In this document: piece by piece, positions 10,327 through 22,259 of the stretch
Layout of the letters: the number at the start of each line of letters is the position of its first letter
Position numbering within the stretch: the first letter of the stretch is position 1
Assembly (NCBI GenBank): GCA_023053545.1
Contig: JAKZAN010000093.1
Coordinates: 1-64,000, forward strand
Length of the DNA: 64,000 nt
Direction of reading: 5' to 3'
DNA from: Lepidurus packardi
Lineage: Eukaryota; Arthropoda; Branchiopoda; Notostraca; Triopsidae
Translations under genes and position numbers: made by a program
The notes under the pieces: model-generated
The model's input: the letters and a program-made list of their open reading frames with translations, nothing else
Database searches by the model: none
Told to the model about the DNA's origin: nothing

Positions 10327-12060
10327 ATTCAGTCCGTAAGGTATTAATTCAGTCCGTAAGGAATTAATTCAGTCCGTAAGGAATTAATTCAGTCCGTAAG
10401 GAATTAATTCAGTCCGTAAGGAATTAATTCTGTCCGTGAGGATGTAATTCAGTCCGTAAAGAATTAATTCAGTCCGTAAGGAATTAATTCAGTCCGTAAG
10501 GAATAAGTTCAGTACGTAAGGAATTAATTCAGTCCGTAAGGAATTAATTCAGTCCGTAAGGATTTAATTCATTCCGTAATGAATTAATTCAGTCCGTAAG
10601 GAATTAATTCAGTCCGTAAGGAATTAATTCAGTCCGTCAGGAATTCAATCAATCCTAAAGAATTAATTCAGTCCGTTAGGAAATATTTCAGTCCGTAAGG
10701 AATTAATTCAGTCCGTAAGAAATTAATTCAGTCCGTAAGGAATTAATTCAGTCCGTAAGGAATAAGTTCAGTACGTAATGGATTAATTCAGTCCGTAATG
10801 AATTAATTCAGTCCGTATGAAATTAATTCAGTCCGTAAGGAATTCATTCAGTCCGTAAGGAATTCATTCAGTCCGTAAGGAATTAATTCAGTCCGTAAGG
10901 ATTTAATTCATTCCGTAAGGTATTAATTCAGTCCGTAAGGAATTAATTCAGTCCGTAAGGAATTAATTCAGTCCGTAAGGAATTAATTCAGTCCGTAAGG
11001 AATTAATTCTGTCCGTGAGGATGTAATTTAGTCCGTAAGGTATTAATTCAGTCCGTAAGGAATTAATTCACTCCGTAAGGAATTAATTCAGTCCGTAAGG
11101 AATTAATTCAGTCCGTAAGAAATTAATTCAGTCAGTAAGGAATTAATTCAGTCCGTATGAAATTAATTCAGTCCGTAAGGAATTCATTCAGTCCGTAAGG
11201 AATTCATTCAGTCCGTAAGGAATTATTCAGTGAGAAAGGAATTCAATCAATCTTAAAGAATTAATTCAGTCCGTAAGGAAGTAATTCAGTCCGTAAGGAA
11301 TTAATTCAGTCCGTAAGGAATTAATTAAGTCCGTAAGGAATTAATTAAGTCCGTAAGGAATTAATTCAGTCCGTAAGGAATTATTTCAGTCCGTAATTAA
11401 TTAATTCATTCCTTACGGAATTAATTAAGTCCATAAGGAATTAATTCAGTCCGTAAGGATTTAATTCATTCCGTAAGGAATTAATTCAGTCCGTAAGGAT
11501 TTAATTCAGTCCGTAAGGTATTAATTCAGTCCGTAAGGAATTAATTCAGTCCGTAAGGAATTAATTCAGTCCGTAAGGAATTAATTCTGTCCGTGAGGAT
11601 GTAATTCAGTCCGTAAGGAATTAATTCAGTCCGTAAGGAATTAATTCAGTCCGTGAGGAATTAATTCAGTCCGTAAGGATTTAATTCATTCCGTAATGAA
11701 TTAATTCAGTCCGTAAGGAATTAATTCAGTCCGTAAGGAATTAATTCAGTCCGTCAGGAATTAATTCAGTCCGTAAGGAATTAAATCACTCCGTAAGGAA
11801 TTATTTCAGTCCGTAAGGAATTAATTCAGTAAGAAAGGAATTCAATCAATCCTAAAGAATTAATTCAGTCCGTTAGGAAATATTTCAGTCCGTAAGGAAT
11901 TAATTCAGTCCGTAAGGAATTAATTCAGTCCGTAAGGAATTAATTCAGTCCGTAAGGAATAAGTTCAGTACGTAAGGAATTAATTCAGTCCGTAAGGAAT
12001 TAATTCAGTCCGTAAGGAATTAATTCATTCCGTGAGGATGTAATTCAGTCCGTAAGGTAT
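10327..12060 (+). repeat. About 1.72-kb duplication, copy 2
   Basis: Same landmark order as copy 1: CCGTCAGG at about 10,635, GAGGATGTAATTTAG at 11,017, 19-bp pair at 11,226, inverted half-unit at 11,411, CAGTAAGAAAGG at 11,827 and CATTCCGTGAGG at 12,026. It has an 80-bp loss near 10,790 and a 60-bp gain near 11,760-11,820 relative to copy 1. The unit after the 19-bp pair reads AAGGAAGTAATTC, where other copies read AAGGAACTAATTC. Confidence 0.82.
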
Positions 12061-12740
12061 TAATTCAGTCCGTAAGGAATTAATTCAGTCCGTAAGGAAT
12101 TAATTCAGTCCGTAAGGAATTATTTCAATCCGTAATTAATTAATTCATTCCTTACGGAATTAAATAAGTCCATAAGGAATTAATTCAGTACGTAAGGATT
12201 TAATTAAGTCCGTAAGGAATTAATTAAGTCCGTAAGGAATTAATTCAGTCCGTAAGGAATTAATTCAGTCCGTAAGGAATTAATTCAGTCAGTAAGGAAT
12301 TAATTTAGTCCGTAAGGAATTAATTCAGTCCGTAAGGATTTAATTCAGTCCGTAAGGATTTAATTCAGTCCGTAAGGTATTAATTCAGTCCGTAAGGAAT
12401 TAATTCAGTCCGTAAGGAATTAATTCAGTCCGTAAGGATATAATTCAGTCCGTAATGAATTAATTCAGTCCGTATGAAATTAACTCAGTCCGTAAGGAAT
12501 TAATTAAGGAATTAATTCAGTCCGTAAGGAATTAATTCAATCCCTAATTAATTAATTCATTACTTACGGAATTAATTAAGTCCATAAGGAATTAATTCAG
12601 TCTGTAAGGATTTGATTCAGTCCGTAAGGAATTAATTTAGTCCGTAAGGAATTAATTCAGTCCGTAAGGAATTAATTAAGTCCGTAATGAAATAATTCAG
12701 TCCGTATGAAATTAATTCAGTCCGTAAGGAATTCATTCAG
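12061..12740 (+). repeat. Diverged partial copy of the 1,090-bp repeat
   Basis: Carries the inverted half-unit at 12,150, the AAATAAGTCCATAAGG and CAGTCAGTAAGG units, the 12-bp unit at 12,498-12,509 and a second inverted half-unit near 12,560 mutated to ACTTACGG. The TCAATCCCTAATT variant before that half-unit is otherwise seen only in the three 1,090-bp copies, which shows the relationship. Confidence 0.8.
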
Positions 12741-14195
12741 TCCGTAAGGAATTAATTCAGTCCGTAAGGAATTAATTCAGTCCGTAAGGAATTAATTCAG
12801 TCCGTAAGGAATTAATTCAGTCCGTAAGGATTTTATTCATTCCGTAAGGTATTAATTCAGTCCGTAAGGAATTAATTCAGTCCGTATAGAATTAATTCAG
12901 TCCGTAAAGAATTAATTCAGTCCGTAAGGAATTAATTCTGTCCGTGAGGATGTAATTCAGTCCGTAAGGTATTAATTCATTCTTTAAGGAATTAATTCAG
13001 TCCGTAAGGAATTAATTCTGTCCGTGAGGATGTAATTCAGTCCGTAAGGTATTAATTCATTCCGTAAGGAATTAATTCAGTCCGTAAGGAATTAATTCAG
13101 TCCGTAAGGAATTAATTCAGTCCGTAAGAAATTAATTCAGTCCGTAAGGAATTCATTCAGTCCGTAAGGAATTCATTCAGTCCGTAAGGAATTCATTCAG
13201 TCCGTAAGGAATTAATTCAGTCCGTAAGGAATAAATTCAGTCCGTAAGGATTTAATTCATTCCGTAAGGTATTAATTCAGTCCGTAAGGAATTAATTCAG
13301 TCCGTAAGGAATTAATTCAGTCCGTAAGGAATTAATTCAGTCCGTAAGGAATTAATTCTGTCCGTGAGGATGTAATTCAGTCCGTAAAGAATTAATTCAG
13401 TCCGTAAGGAATTAATTCAGTCCGTAAGGAATTAATTCAGTCCGTAAGGATTTAATTCATTCCGTAATGAATTAATTCAGTCCGTAAGGAATTAATTCAG
13501 TCCGTAAGGAATTAATTCAGTCCGTCAGGAATTCAATCAATCCTAAAGAATTAATTCAGTCCGTTAGGAAATATTTCAGTCCGTAAGGAATTAATTCAGT
13601 CCGTAAGTAAAATTAATTCAGTCCGTAAGGAATTAATTCAGTCCGTAAGGAATAAGTTCAGTACGTAAGGAATTAATTCAGTCCGTAATGAATTAATTCA
13701 GTCCGTAATGGATTAATTAAGTCCGTAATGAATTAATTCAGTCCGTATGAAATTAATTCAGTCCGTAAGGAATTCATTCAGTCCGTAAGGAATTCATTCA
13801 GTCCGTAAGGAATTAATTCAGTCCGTAAGGAATTAATTCAGTCCGTAAGGAATTAATTCAGTCCGTAAGGATTTAATTCATTCCGTAAGGTATTAATTCA
13901 GTCCGTAAGGAATTAATTCAGTCCGTAAGGAATTAATTCAGTCCGTAAGGAATTAATTCAGTCCGTAAGGAATTAATTCTGTCCGTGAGGATGTAATTTA
14001 GTCCGTAAGGTATTAATTCAGTCCGTAAGGAATTAATTCACTCCGTAAGGAATTAATTCAGTCCGTAAGGAATTAATTCAGTCCGTAAGAAATTAATTCA
14101 GTCAGTAAGGAATTAATTCAGTCCGTATGAAATTAATTCAGTCCGTAAGGAATTCATTCAGTCCGTAAGGAATTCATTCAGTCCGTAAGGAATTA
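12741..14195 (+). repeat. Third relative of the 8.6-12.0 kb block
   Basis: From about 13,240 it repeats the landmarks of the preceding block: CCGTAAAGAATT (13,383), CCGTCAGG with AATTCAATCAATCCTAAAG (about 13,525-13,550) and GAGGATGTAATTTAG (13,987, exactly 2,970 bp after the copy at 11,017). A private two-base insertion (CCGTAAGTAAAATTAATT, near 13,608) shifts the register. Before 13,240 it resembles 7,471-8,100. Confidence 0.78.
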
Positions 14196-15233
14196 TTCAG
14201 TGAGAAAGGAATTCAATCAATCTTAAAGAATTAATTCAGTCCGTAAGGAACTAATTCAGTCCGTAAGGAATTAATTCAGTCCGTAAGGAATTAATTAAGT
14301 CCGTAAGGAATTAATTAAGTCCGTAAGGAATTAATTCAGTCCGTAAGGAATTATTTCAGTCCGTAATTAATTAATTCATTCCTTACGGAATTAATTAAGT
14401 CCATAAGGAATTAATTCAGTCCGTAAGGATTTAATTCATTCCGTAAGGAATTAATTCAGTCCGTAAGGATTTAATTCAGTCCGTAAGGTATTAATTCAGT
14501 CCGTAAGGAATTAATTCAGTCCGTAAGGAATTAATTCAGTCCGTAACGAATAAGTTCAGTACGTAAGGAATTAATTCAGTCCGTAATCGATTAATTAAGT
14601 CCGTAATGAATTAATTCAGTCCGTATGAAATTAATTCAGTCCGTAAGGAATTAATTCAGTCCGTAAGGAATTAATTCAGTCCGTAAGGAATTATTTCAGT
14701 CCGTAATTAATTAATTCATTCCTTACGGTATTAAATAAGTCCATAAGGAATTAATTCAGTGTGTAAGGATTTAATTAAGTCCGTAATGAATTAATTCAGT
14801 CCGTAAGGAATTAATTAAGTCCGTAAGGAATTAATTCAGTCCGTAAGGAATTAATTCAGTCCGTAAGGAATTAATTCAGTCCGTAAGGAATTAATTCAGT
14901 CCGTAAGGAATTAATTCAGTCCGTAAGGAATAAGTTCAGTACGTAAGGAATTAATTCAGTCCGTAATGAATTAATTCAGTCCGTAATGGATTAATTAAGT
15001 CCGTAATGAATTAATTCTGTCCGTATGAAATTAATTCAGTCCGTAAGGAATTCATTCAGTCCGTAAGGAATTCATTCAGTCCGTAAGGAATTAATTCAGT
15101 CCGTAAGGAATTAATTCAGTCCGTAAGGAATTAATTCAGTCCGTAAGGATTTAATTCATTCCGTAAGGTATTAATTCAGTCCGTAAGGAATTAATTCAGT
15201 CCGTAAGGAATTAATTCAGTCCGTAAGGAATTA
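14196..15233 (+). repeat. Block between 19-bp anchors, 1,038 bp; founder-like member of the 1,138-bp family
   Basis: Begins at the 19-bp pair (TTCAGTGAG, 14,196). Diagnostic variants are CCGTAACGAATAAGTTC (about 14,542), CCGTAATCGATTAATTAAG (a ClaI site, about 14,580), inverted half-units at 14,381 and 14,721 and CAGTGTGTAAGG at 14,757. The length is 52 units minus two bases. The 1,138-bp blocks that follow have the same sequence with additional units. Confidence 0.83.
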
Positions 15234-15831
15234 TTCAGTGAGAAAGGAATTCAATCAATCTTAAAGAATTAATTCAGTCCGTAAGGAACTAATTCAGTCC
15301 GTAAGGAATTAATTCAGTCCGTAAGGAATTAATTAAGTCCGTAAGGAATTAATTAAGTCCGTAAGGAATTAATTCAGTCCGTAAGGAATTATTTCAGTCC
15401 GTAATTAATTAATTCATTCCTTACGGAATTAATTAAGTCCATAAGGAATTAATTCAGTCCGTAAGGATTTAATTCATTCCGTAAGGAATTAATTCAGTCC
15501 GTAAGGATTTAATTCAGTCCGTAAGGTATTAATTCAGTCCGTAAGGAATTAATTCAGTCCGTAAGGAATTAATTCAGTCCGTAAGGAATTAATTCAGTCC
15601 GTAAGGAATTAATTCTGTCCGTGAGGATGTAATTTAGTCCGTAAGGTATTAATTCAGTCCGTAAGGAATTAATTCACTCCGTAAGGAATTAATTCAGTCC
15701 GTAAGGAATTAATTCAGTCCGTAAGAAATTAATTCAGTCAGTAAGGAATTAATTCAGTCCGTATGAAATTAATTCAGTCCGTAAGGAATTCATTCAGTCC
15801 GTAAGGAATTCATTCAGTCCGTAAGGAATTA
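15234..15831 (+). repeat. Short 598-bp block between 19-bp anchors
   Basis: Starts with the 19-bp pair and one inverted half-unit (15,419), then goes straight to CTGTCCGTGAGGATGTAATTTAG (near 15,613) and CAGTCAGTAAGG. It has no second inverted half-unit and no CAGTGTG unit, so it is a fused or deleted version of a longer block (30 units minus two bases). Confidence 0.78.
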
Positions 15832-16969
15832 TTCAGTGAGAAAGGAATTCAATCAATCTTAAAGAATTAATTCAGTCCGTAAGGAACTAATTCAGTCCGT
15901 AAGGAATTAATTCAGTCCGTAAGGAATTAATTAAGTCCGTAAGGAATTAATTAAGTCCGTAAGGAATTAATTCAGTCCGTAAGGAATTATTTCAGTCCGT
16001 AATTAATTAATTCATTCCTTACGGAATTAATTAAGTCCATAAGGAATTAATTCAGTCCGTAAGGATTTAATTCATTCCGTAAGGAATTAATTCAGTCCGT
16101 AAGGATTTAATTCAGTCCGTAAGGTATTAATTCAGTCCGTAAGGAATTAATTCAGTCCGTAAGGAATTAATTCAGTCCGTAACGAATAAGTTCAGTACGT
16201 AAGGAATTAATTCAGTCCGTAATCGATTAATTAAGTCCGTAATGAATTAATTCAGTCCGTATGAAATTAATTCAGTCCGTAAGGAATTAATTCAGTCCGT
16301 AAGGAATTAATTCAGTCCGTAAGGAATTATTTCAGTCCGTAATTAATTAATTCATTCCTTACGGTATTAAATAAGTCCATAAGGAATTAATTCAGTGTGT
16401 AAGGATTTAATTAAGTCCGTAATGAATTAATTCAGTCCGTAAGGAATTAATTAAGTCCGTAAGGAATTAATTCAGTCCGTAAGGAATTAATTCAGTCCGT
16501 AAGGAATTAATTCAGTCCGTAAGGAATTAATTCAGTCCGTAAGGAATTAATTCAGTCCGTAAGGAATAAGTTCAGTACGTAAGGAATTAATTCAGTCCGT
16601 AATGAATTAATTCAGTCCGTAATGGATTAATTAAGTCCGTAATGAATTAATTCTGTCCGTATGAAATTAATTCAGTCCGTAAGGAATTCATTCAGTCCGT
16701 AAGGAATTCATTCAGTCCGTAAGGAATTAATTCAGTCCGTAAGGAATTAATTCAGTCCGTAAGGAATTAATTCAGTCCGTAAGGATTTAATTCATTCCGT
16801 AAGGTATTAATTCAGTCCGTAAGGAATTAATTTAGTCCGTAAGGAATTAATTCAGTCCGTAAGGAATTAATTCAGTCCGTAAGGAATTAATTCTGTCCGT
16901 GAGGATGTAATTCAGTCCGTAAAGAATTAATTCAGTCCGTAAGGAATTCATTCAGTCCGTAAGGAATTA
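15832..16969 (+). repeat. 1,138-bp higher-order repeat, copy 1
   Basis: 57 units minus two bases (both from the 19-bp pair). Landmarks: inverted half-units at 16,017 and 16,357, CCGTAATCGATTAATTAAG near 16,220, CAGTGTGTAAGG at 16,393 and GAGGATGTAATTCAGTCCGTAAAG near 16,900. Confidence 0.91.
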
Positions 16970-18107
16970 TTCAGTGAGAAAGGAATTCAATCAATCTTAA
17001 AGAATTAATTCAGTCCGTAAGGAACTAATTCAGTCCGTAAGGAATTAATTCAGTCCGTAAGGAATTAATTAAGTCCGTAAGGAATTAATTAAGTCCGTAA
17101 GGAATTAATTCAGTCCGTAAGGAATTATTTCAGTCCGTAATTAATTAATTCATTCCTTAGGGAATTAATTAAGTCCATAAGGAATTAATTCAGTCCGTAA
17201 GGATTTAATTCATTCCGTAAGGAATTAATTCAGTCCGTAAGGATTTAATTCAGTCCGTAAGGTATTAATTCAGTCCGTAAGGAATTAATTCAGTCCGTAA
17301 GGAATTAATTCAGTCCGTAACGAATAAGTTCAGTACGTAAGGAATTAATTCAGTCCGTAATCGATTAATTAAGTCCGTAATGAATTAATTCAGTCCGTAT
17401 GAAATTAATTCAGTCCGTAAGGAATTAATTCAGTCCGTAAGGAATTAATTCAGTCCGTAAGGAATTATTTCAGTCCGTAATTAATTAATTCATTCCTTAC
17501 GGTATTAAATAAGTCCATAAGGAATTAATTCAGTGTGTAAGGATTTAATTAAGTCCGTAATGAATTAATTCAGTCCGTAAGGAATTAATTAAGTCCGTAA
17601 GGAATTAATTCAGTCCGTAAGGAATTAATTCAGTCCGTAAGGAATTAATTCAGTCCGTAAGGAATTAATTCAGTCCGTAAGGAATTAATTCAGTCCGTAA
17701 GGAATAAGTTCAGTACGTAAGGAATTAATTCAGTCCGTAATGAATTAATTCAGTCCGTAACGGATTAATTAAGTCCGTAATGAATTAATTCTGTCCGTAT
17801 GAAATTAATTCAGTCCGTAAGGAATTCATTCAGTCCGTAAGGAATTCATTCAGTCCGTAAGGAATTAATTCAGTCCGTAAGGAATTAATTCAGTCCGTAA
17901 GGAATTAATTCAGTCCGTAAGGATTTAATTCATTCCGTAAGGTATTAATTCAGTCCGTAAGGAATTAATTCAGTCCGTAAGGAATTAATTCAGTCCGTAA
18001 GGAATTAATTCAGTCCGTAAGGAATTAATTCTGTCCGTGAGGATGTAATTCAGTCCGTAAAGAATTAATTCAGTCCGTAAGGAATTCATTCAGTCCGTAA
18101 GGAATTA
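16970..18107 (+). repeat. 1,138-bp higher-order repeat, copy 2
   Basis: Landmarks are displaced by exactly 1,138 bp (19-bp pair 16,970; half-unit 17,495; CAGTGTG 17,531). Private changes: the first inverted half-unit reads CCTTAGGG (17,155), and CCGTAACGGATTAATT near 17,757 replaces CCGTAATGGATT. Confidence 0.91.
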
Positions 18108-19100
18108 TTCAGTGAGAAAGGAATTCAATCAATCTTAAAGAATTAATTCAGTCCGTAAGGAACTAATTCAGTCCGTAAGGAATTAATTCAGTCCGTAAGG
18201 AATTAATTAAGTCCGTAAGGAATTAATTAAGTCCGTAAGGAATTAATTCAGTCCGTAAGGAATTATTTCAGTCCGTAATTAATTAATTCATTCCTTACGG
18301 AATTAATTAAGTCCATAAGGAATTAATTCAGTCCGTAAGGATTTAATTCATTCCGTAAGGAATTAATTCAGTCCGTAAGGATTTAATTCAGTCCGTAAGG
18401 TATTAATTCAGTCCGTAAGGAATTAATTCAGTCCGTAAGGAATTAATTCAGTCCGTAACGAATAAGTTCAGTACGTAAGGAATTAATTCAGTCCGTAATC
18501 GATTAATTAAGTCCGTAATGAATTAATTCAGTCCGTATGAAATTAATTCAGTCCGTAAGGAATTAATTCAGTCCGTAAGGAATTAATTCAGTCCGTAAGG
18601 AATTATTTCAGTCCGTAATTAATTAATTCATTCCTTACGGTATTAAATAAGTCCATAAGGAATTAATTCAGTGTGTAAGGATTTAATTAAGTCCGTAATG
18701 AATTAATTCAGTCCGTAAGGAATTAATTAAGTCCGTAAGGAATTAATTCAGTCCGTAAGGAATTAATTCAGTCCGTAAGGAATTAATTCAGTCCGTAAGG
18801 AATTAATTCAGTCCGTAAGGAATTAATTCAGTCCGTAAGGAATAAGTTCAGTACGTAAGGAATTAATTCAGTCCGTAATGAATTAATTCAGTCCGTAATG
18901 GATTAATTAAGTCCGTAATGAATTAATTCTGTCCGTATGAAATTAATTCAGTCCGTAAGGAATTCATTCAGTCCGTAAGGAATTCATTCAGTCCGTAAGG
19001 AATTAATTCAGTCCGTAAGGAATTAATTCAGTCCGTAAGGAATTAATTCAGTCCGTAAGGAATTAATTCAGTCCGTAAGGATTTAATTCATTCCGTAAGG
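18108..19100 (+). repeat. 1,138-bp higher-order repeat, copy 3 (incomplete)
   Basis: Follows copy 2 (half-units at 18,293 and 18,633, CAGTGTG at 18,669) to about 19,100, where an added unit appears before the GATTTAATTCATTCCG unit and the sequence changes to another block type. Confidence 0.87.
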
Positions 19101-19903
19101 TATTAATTCAGTCCGTAAGGAATTAATTCAGTCCGTAAGGAATTAATTCAGTCCGTAAGGATTTAATTCATTCCGTAATGAATTAATTCAGTCCGTAAGG
19201 AATTAATTCAGTCCGTAAGGAATTAATTCAGTCCGTCAGGAATTCAATCAATCCTAAAGAATTAATTCAGTCCGTTAGGAAATATTTCAGTCCGTAAGGA
19301 ATTAATTCAGTCCGTAAGAAATTAATTCAGTCCGTAAGGAATTAATTCAGTCCGTAAGGAATAAGTTCAGTACGTAAGGAATTAATTCAGTCCGTAATGA
19401 ATTAATTCAGTCCGTAATGGATTAATTAAGTCCGTAATGAATTAATTCAGTCCGTATGAAATTAATTCAGTCCGTAAGGAATTCATTCAGTCCGTAAGGA
19501 ATTCATTCAGTCCGTAAGGAATTAATTCAGTCCGTAAGGAATTAATTCAGTCCGTAAGGAATTAATTCAGTCCGTAAGGATTTAATTCATTCCGTAAGGT
19601 ATTAATTCAGTCCGTAAGGAATTAATTCAGTCCGTAAGGAATTAATTCAGTCCGTAAGGAATTAATTCAGTCCGTAAGGAATTAATTCTGTCCGTGAGGA
19701 TGTAATTTAGTCCGTAAGGTATTAATTCAGTCCGTAAGGAATTAATTCACTCCGTAAGGAATTAGTTCAGTCCGTAAGGAATTAATTCAGTCCGTAAGAA
19801 ATTAATTCAGTCAGTAAGGAATTGATTCAGTCCGTATGAAATTAATTCAGTCCGTAGGAATTCATTCAGTCCGTAAGGAATTCATTCAGTCCGTAAGGAA
19901 TTA
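19101..19903 (+). repeat. Segment related to 13,240-14,195
   Basis: Carries CCGTCAGG with the 19-bp unit AATTCAATCAATCCTAAAG (about 19,235-19,260), CCGTTAGGAAATATTTC, AATAAGTTCAGTACG and GAGGATGTAATTTAG (about 19,697), in the same order as in the 13.2-14.2 kb block. A one-base deletion (CCGTAGGAATTC, near 19,855) is private. Confidence 0.77.
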
Positions 19904-21041
19904 TTCAGTGAGAAAGGAATTCAATCAATCTTAAAGAATTAATTCAGTCCGTAAGGAACTAATTCAGTCCGTAAGGAATTAATTCAGTCCGTAAGGAATT
20001 AATTAAGTCCGTAAGGAATTAATTAAGTCCGTAAGGAATTAATTCAGTCCGTAAGGAATTATTTCAGTCCGTAATTAATTAATTCATTCCTTACGGAATT
20101 AATTAAGTCCATAAGGAATTAATTCAGTCCGTAAGGATTTAATTCATTCCGTAAGGAATTAATTCAGTCCGTAAGGATTTAATTCAGTCCGTAAGGTATT
20201 AATTCAGTCCGTAAGGAATTAATTCAGTCCGTAAGGAATTAATTCAGTCCGTAACGAATAAGTTCAGTACGTAAGGAATTAATTCAGTCCGTAATGGATT
20301 AATTAAGTCCGTAATGAATTAATTCAGTCCGTATGAAATTAATTCAGTCCGTAAGGAATTAATTCAGTCCGTAAGGAATTAATTCAGTCCGTAAGGAATT
20401 ATTTCAGTCCGTAATTAATTAATTCATTCCTTACGGTATTAAATAAGTCCATAAGGAATTAATTCAGTGTGTAAGGATTTAATTAAGTCCGTAATGAATT
20501 AATTCAGTCCGTAAGGAATTAATTCAGTCCGTAATGAATTAATTCAGTCCGTAATGGATTAATTAAGTCCGTAATGAATTAATTCAGTCCGTATGAAATT
20601 AATTCAGTCCGTAAGGAATTCATTCAGTCCGTAAGGAATTCATTCAGTCCGTAAGGAATTAATTCAGTCCGTAAGGAATTAATTCAGTCCGTAAGGAATT
20701 AATTCAGTCCGTAAGGATTTAATTCATTCCGTAAGGTATTAATTCAGTCCGTAAGGAATTAATTCAGTCCGTAAGGAATTAATTCAGTCCGTAAGGAATT
20801 AATTCAGTCCGTAAGGAATTAATTCTGTCCGTGAGGATGTAATTTAGTCCGTAAGGTATTAATTCAGTCCGTAAGGAATTAATTCACTCCGTAAGGAATT
20901 AGTTCAGTCCGTAAGGAATTAATTCAGTCCGTAAGAAATTAATTCAGTCAGTAAGGAATTAATTCAGTCCGTATGAAATTAATTCAGTCCGTAAGGAATT
21001 CATTCAGTCCGTAAGGAATTCATTCAGTCCGTAAGGAATTA
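19904..21041 (+). repeat. 1,138-bp block between 19-bp anchors, variant copy
   Basis: Spans the same distance (1,138 bp) as the copies at 15.8-19.1 kb. The first part matches them (half-units 20,089 and 20,429, CAGTGTG 20,465). The second part is replaced by the GAGGATGTAATTTAG-type tail of the 13-14 kb block, so this is a recombinant of two block types. Confidence 0.78.
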
Positions 21042-22259
21042 TTCAGTGAGAAAGGAATTCAATCAATCTTAAAGAATTAATTCAGTCCGTAAGGAACTAA
21101 TTCAGTCCGTAAGGAATTAATTCAGTCCGTAAGGAATTAATTCAGTCCGTAAGGAATTAATTAAGTCCGTAAGGAATTAATTAAGTCCGTAAGGAATTAA
21201 TTCAGTCCGTAAGGAATTATTTCAGTCCGTAATTAATTAATTCATTCCTTACGGAATTAATTAAGTCCATAAGGAATTAATTCAGTCCGTAAGGATTTAA
21301 TTCATTCCGTAAGGAATTAATTCAGTCCGTAAGGATTTAATTCAGTCCGTAAGGTATTAATTCAGTCCGTAAGGAATTAATTCAGTCCGTAAGGAATTAA
21401 TTCAGTCCGTAACGAATAAGTTCAGTACGTAAGGAATTAATTCAGTCCGTAATCGATTAATTAAGTCCGTAATGAATTAATTCAGTCCGTATGAAATTAA
21501 TTCAGTCCGTAAGGAATTAATTCAGTCCGTAAGGAATTAATTCAGTCCGTAAGGAATTATTTCAGTCCGTAATTAATTAATTCATTCCTTACGGTATTAA
21601 ATAAGTCCATAAGGAATTAATTCAGTGTGTAAGGATTTAATTAAGTCCGTAATGAATTAATTCAGTCCGTAAGGAATTAATTAAGTCCGTAAGGAATTAA
21701 TTCAGTCCGTAAGGAATTAATTCAGTCCGTAAGGAATTAATTCAGTCCGTAAGGAATTAATTCAGTCCGTAAGGAATAAGTTCAGTACGTAAGGAATTAA
21801 TTCAGTCCGTAATGAATTAATTCAGTCCGTAATGGATTAATTAAGTCCGTAATGAATTAATTCTGTCCGTATGAAATTAATTCAGTCCGTAAGGAATTCA
21901 TTCAGTCCGTAAGGAATTCATTCAGTCCGTAAGGAATTAATTCAGTCCGTAAGGAATTAATTCAGTCCGTAAGGATTTAATTCATTCCGTAAGGTATTAA
22001 TTCAGTCCGTAAGGAATTAATTCAGTCCGTAAGGAATTAATTCAGTCCGTAAGGAATTAATTCAGTCCGTAAGGAATTAATTCTGTCCGTGAGGATGTAA
22101 TTCAGTCCGTAAGGTATTAATTCAGTCCGTAAGGAATTAATTCACTCCGTAAGGAATTAATTCAGTCCGTAAGGAATTAATTCAGTCCGTAAGAAATTAA
22201 TTCAGTCAGTAAGGAATTCATTCAGTCCGTAAGGAATTCATTCAGTCCGTAAGGAATTA
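21042..22259 (+). repeat. 1,218-bp block between 19-bp anchors
   Basis: 61 units minus two bases. It has the 1,138-family landmarks (half-units 21,247 and 21,587, ClaI variant near 21,451, CAGTGTG 21,623) with one extra unit after the 19-bp pair and a different tail containing CACTCCGTAAGG and CAGTCAGTAAGG. Confidence 0.8.
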
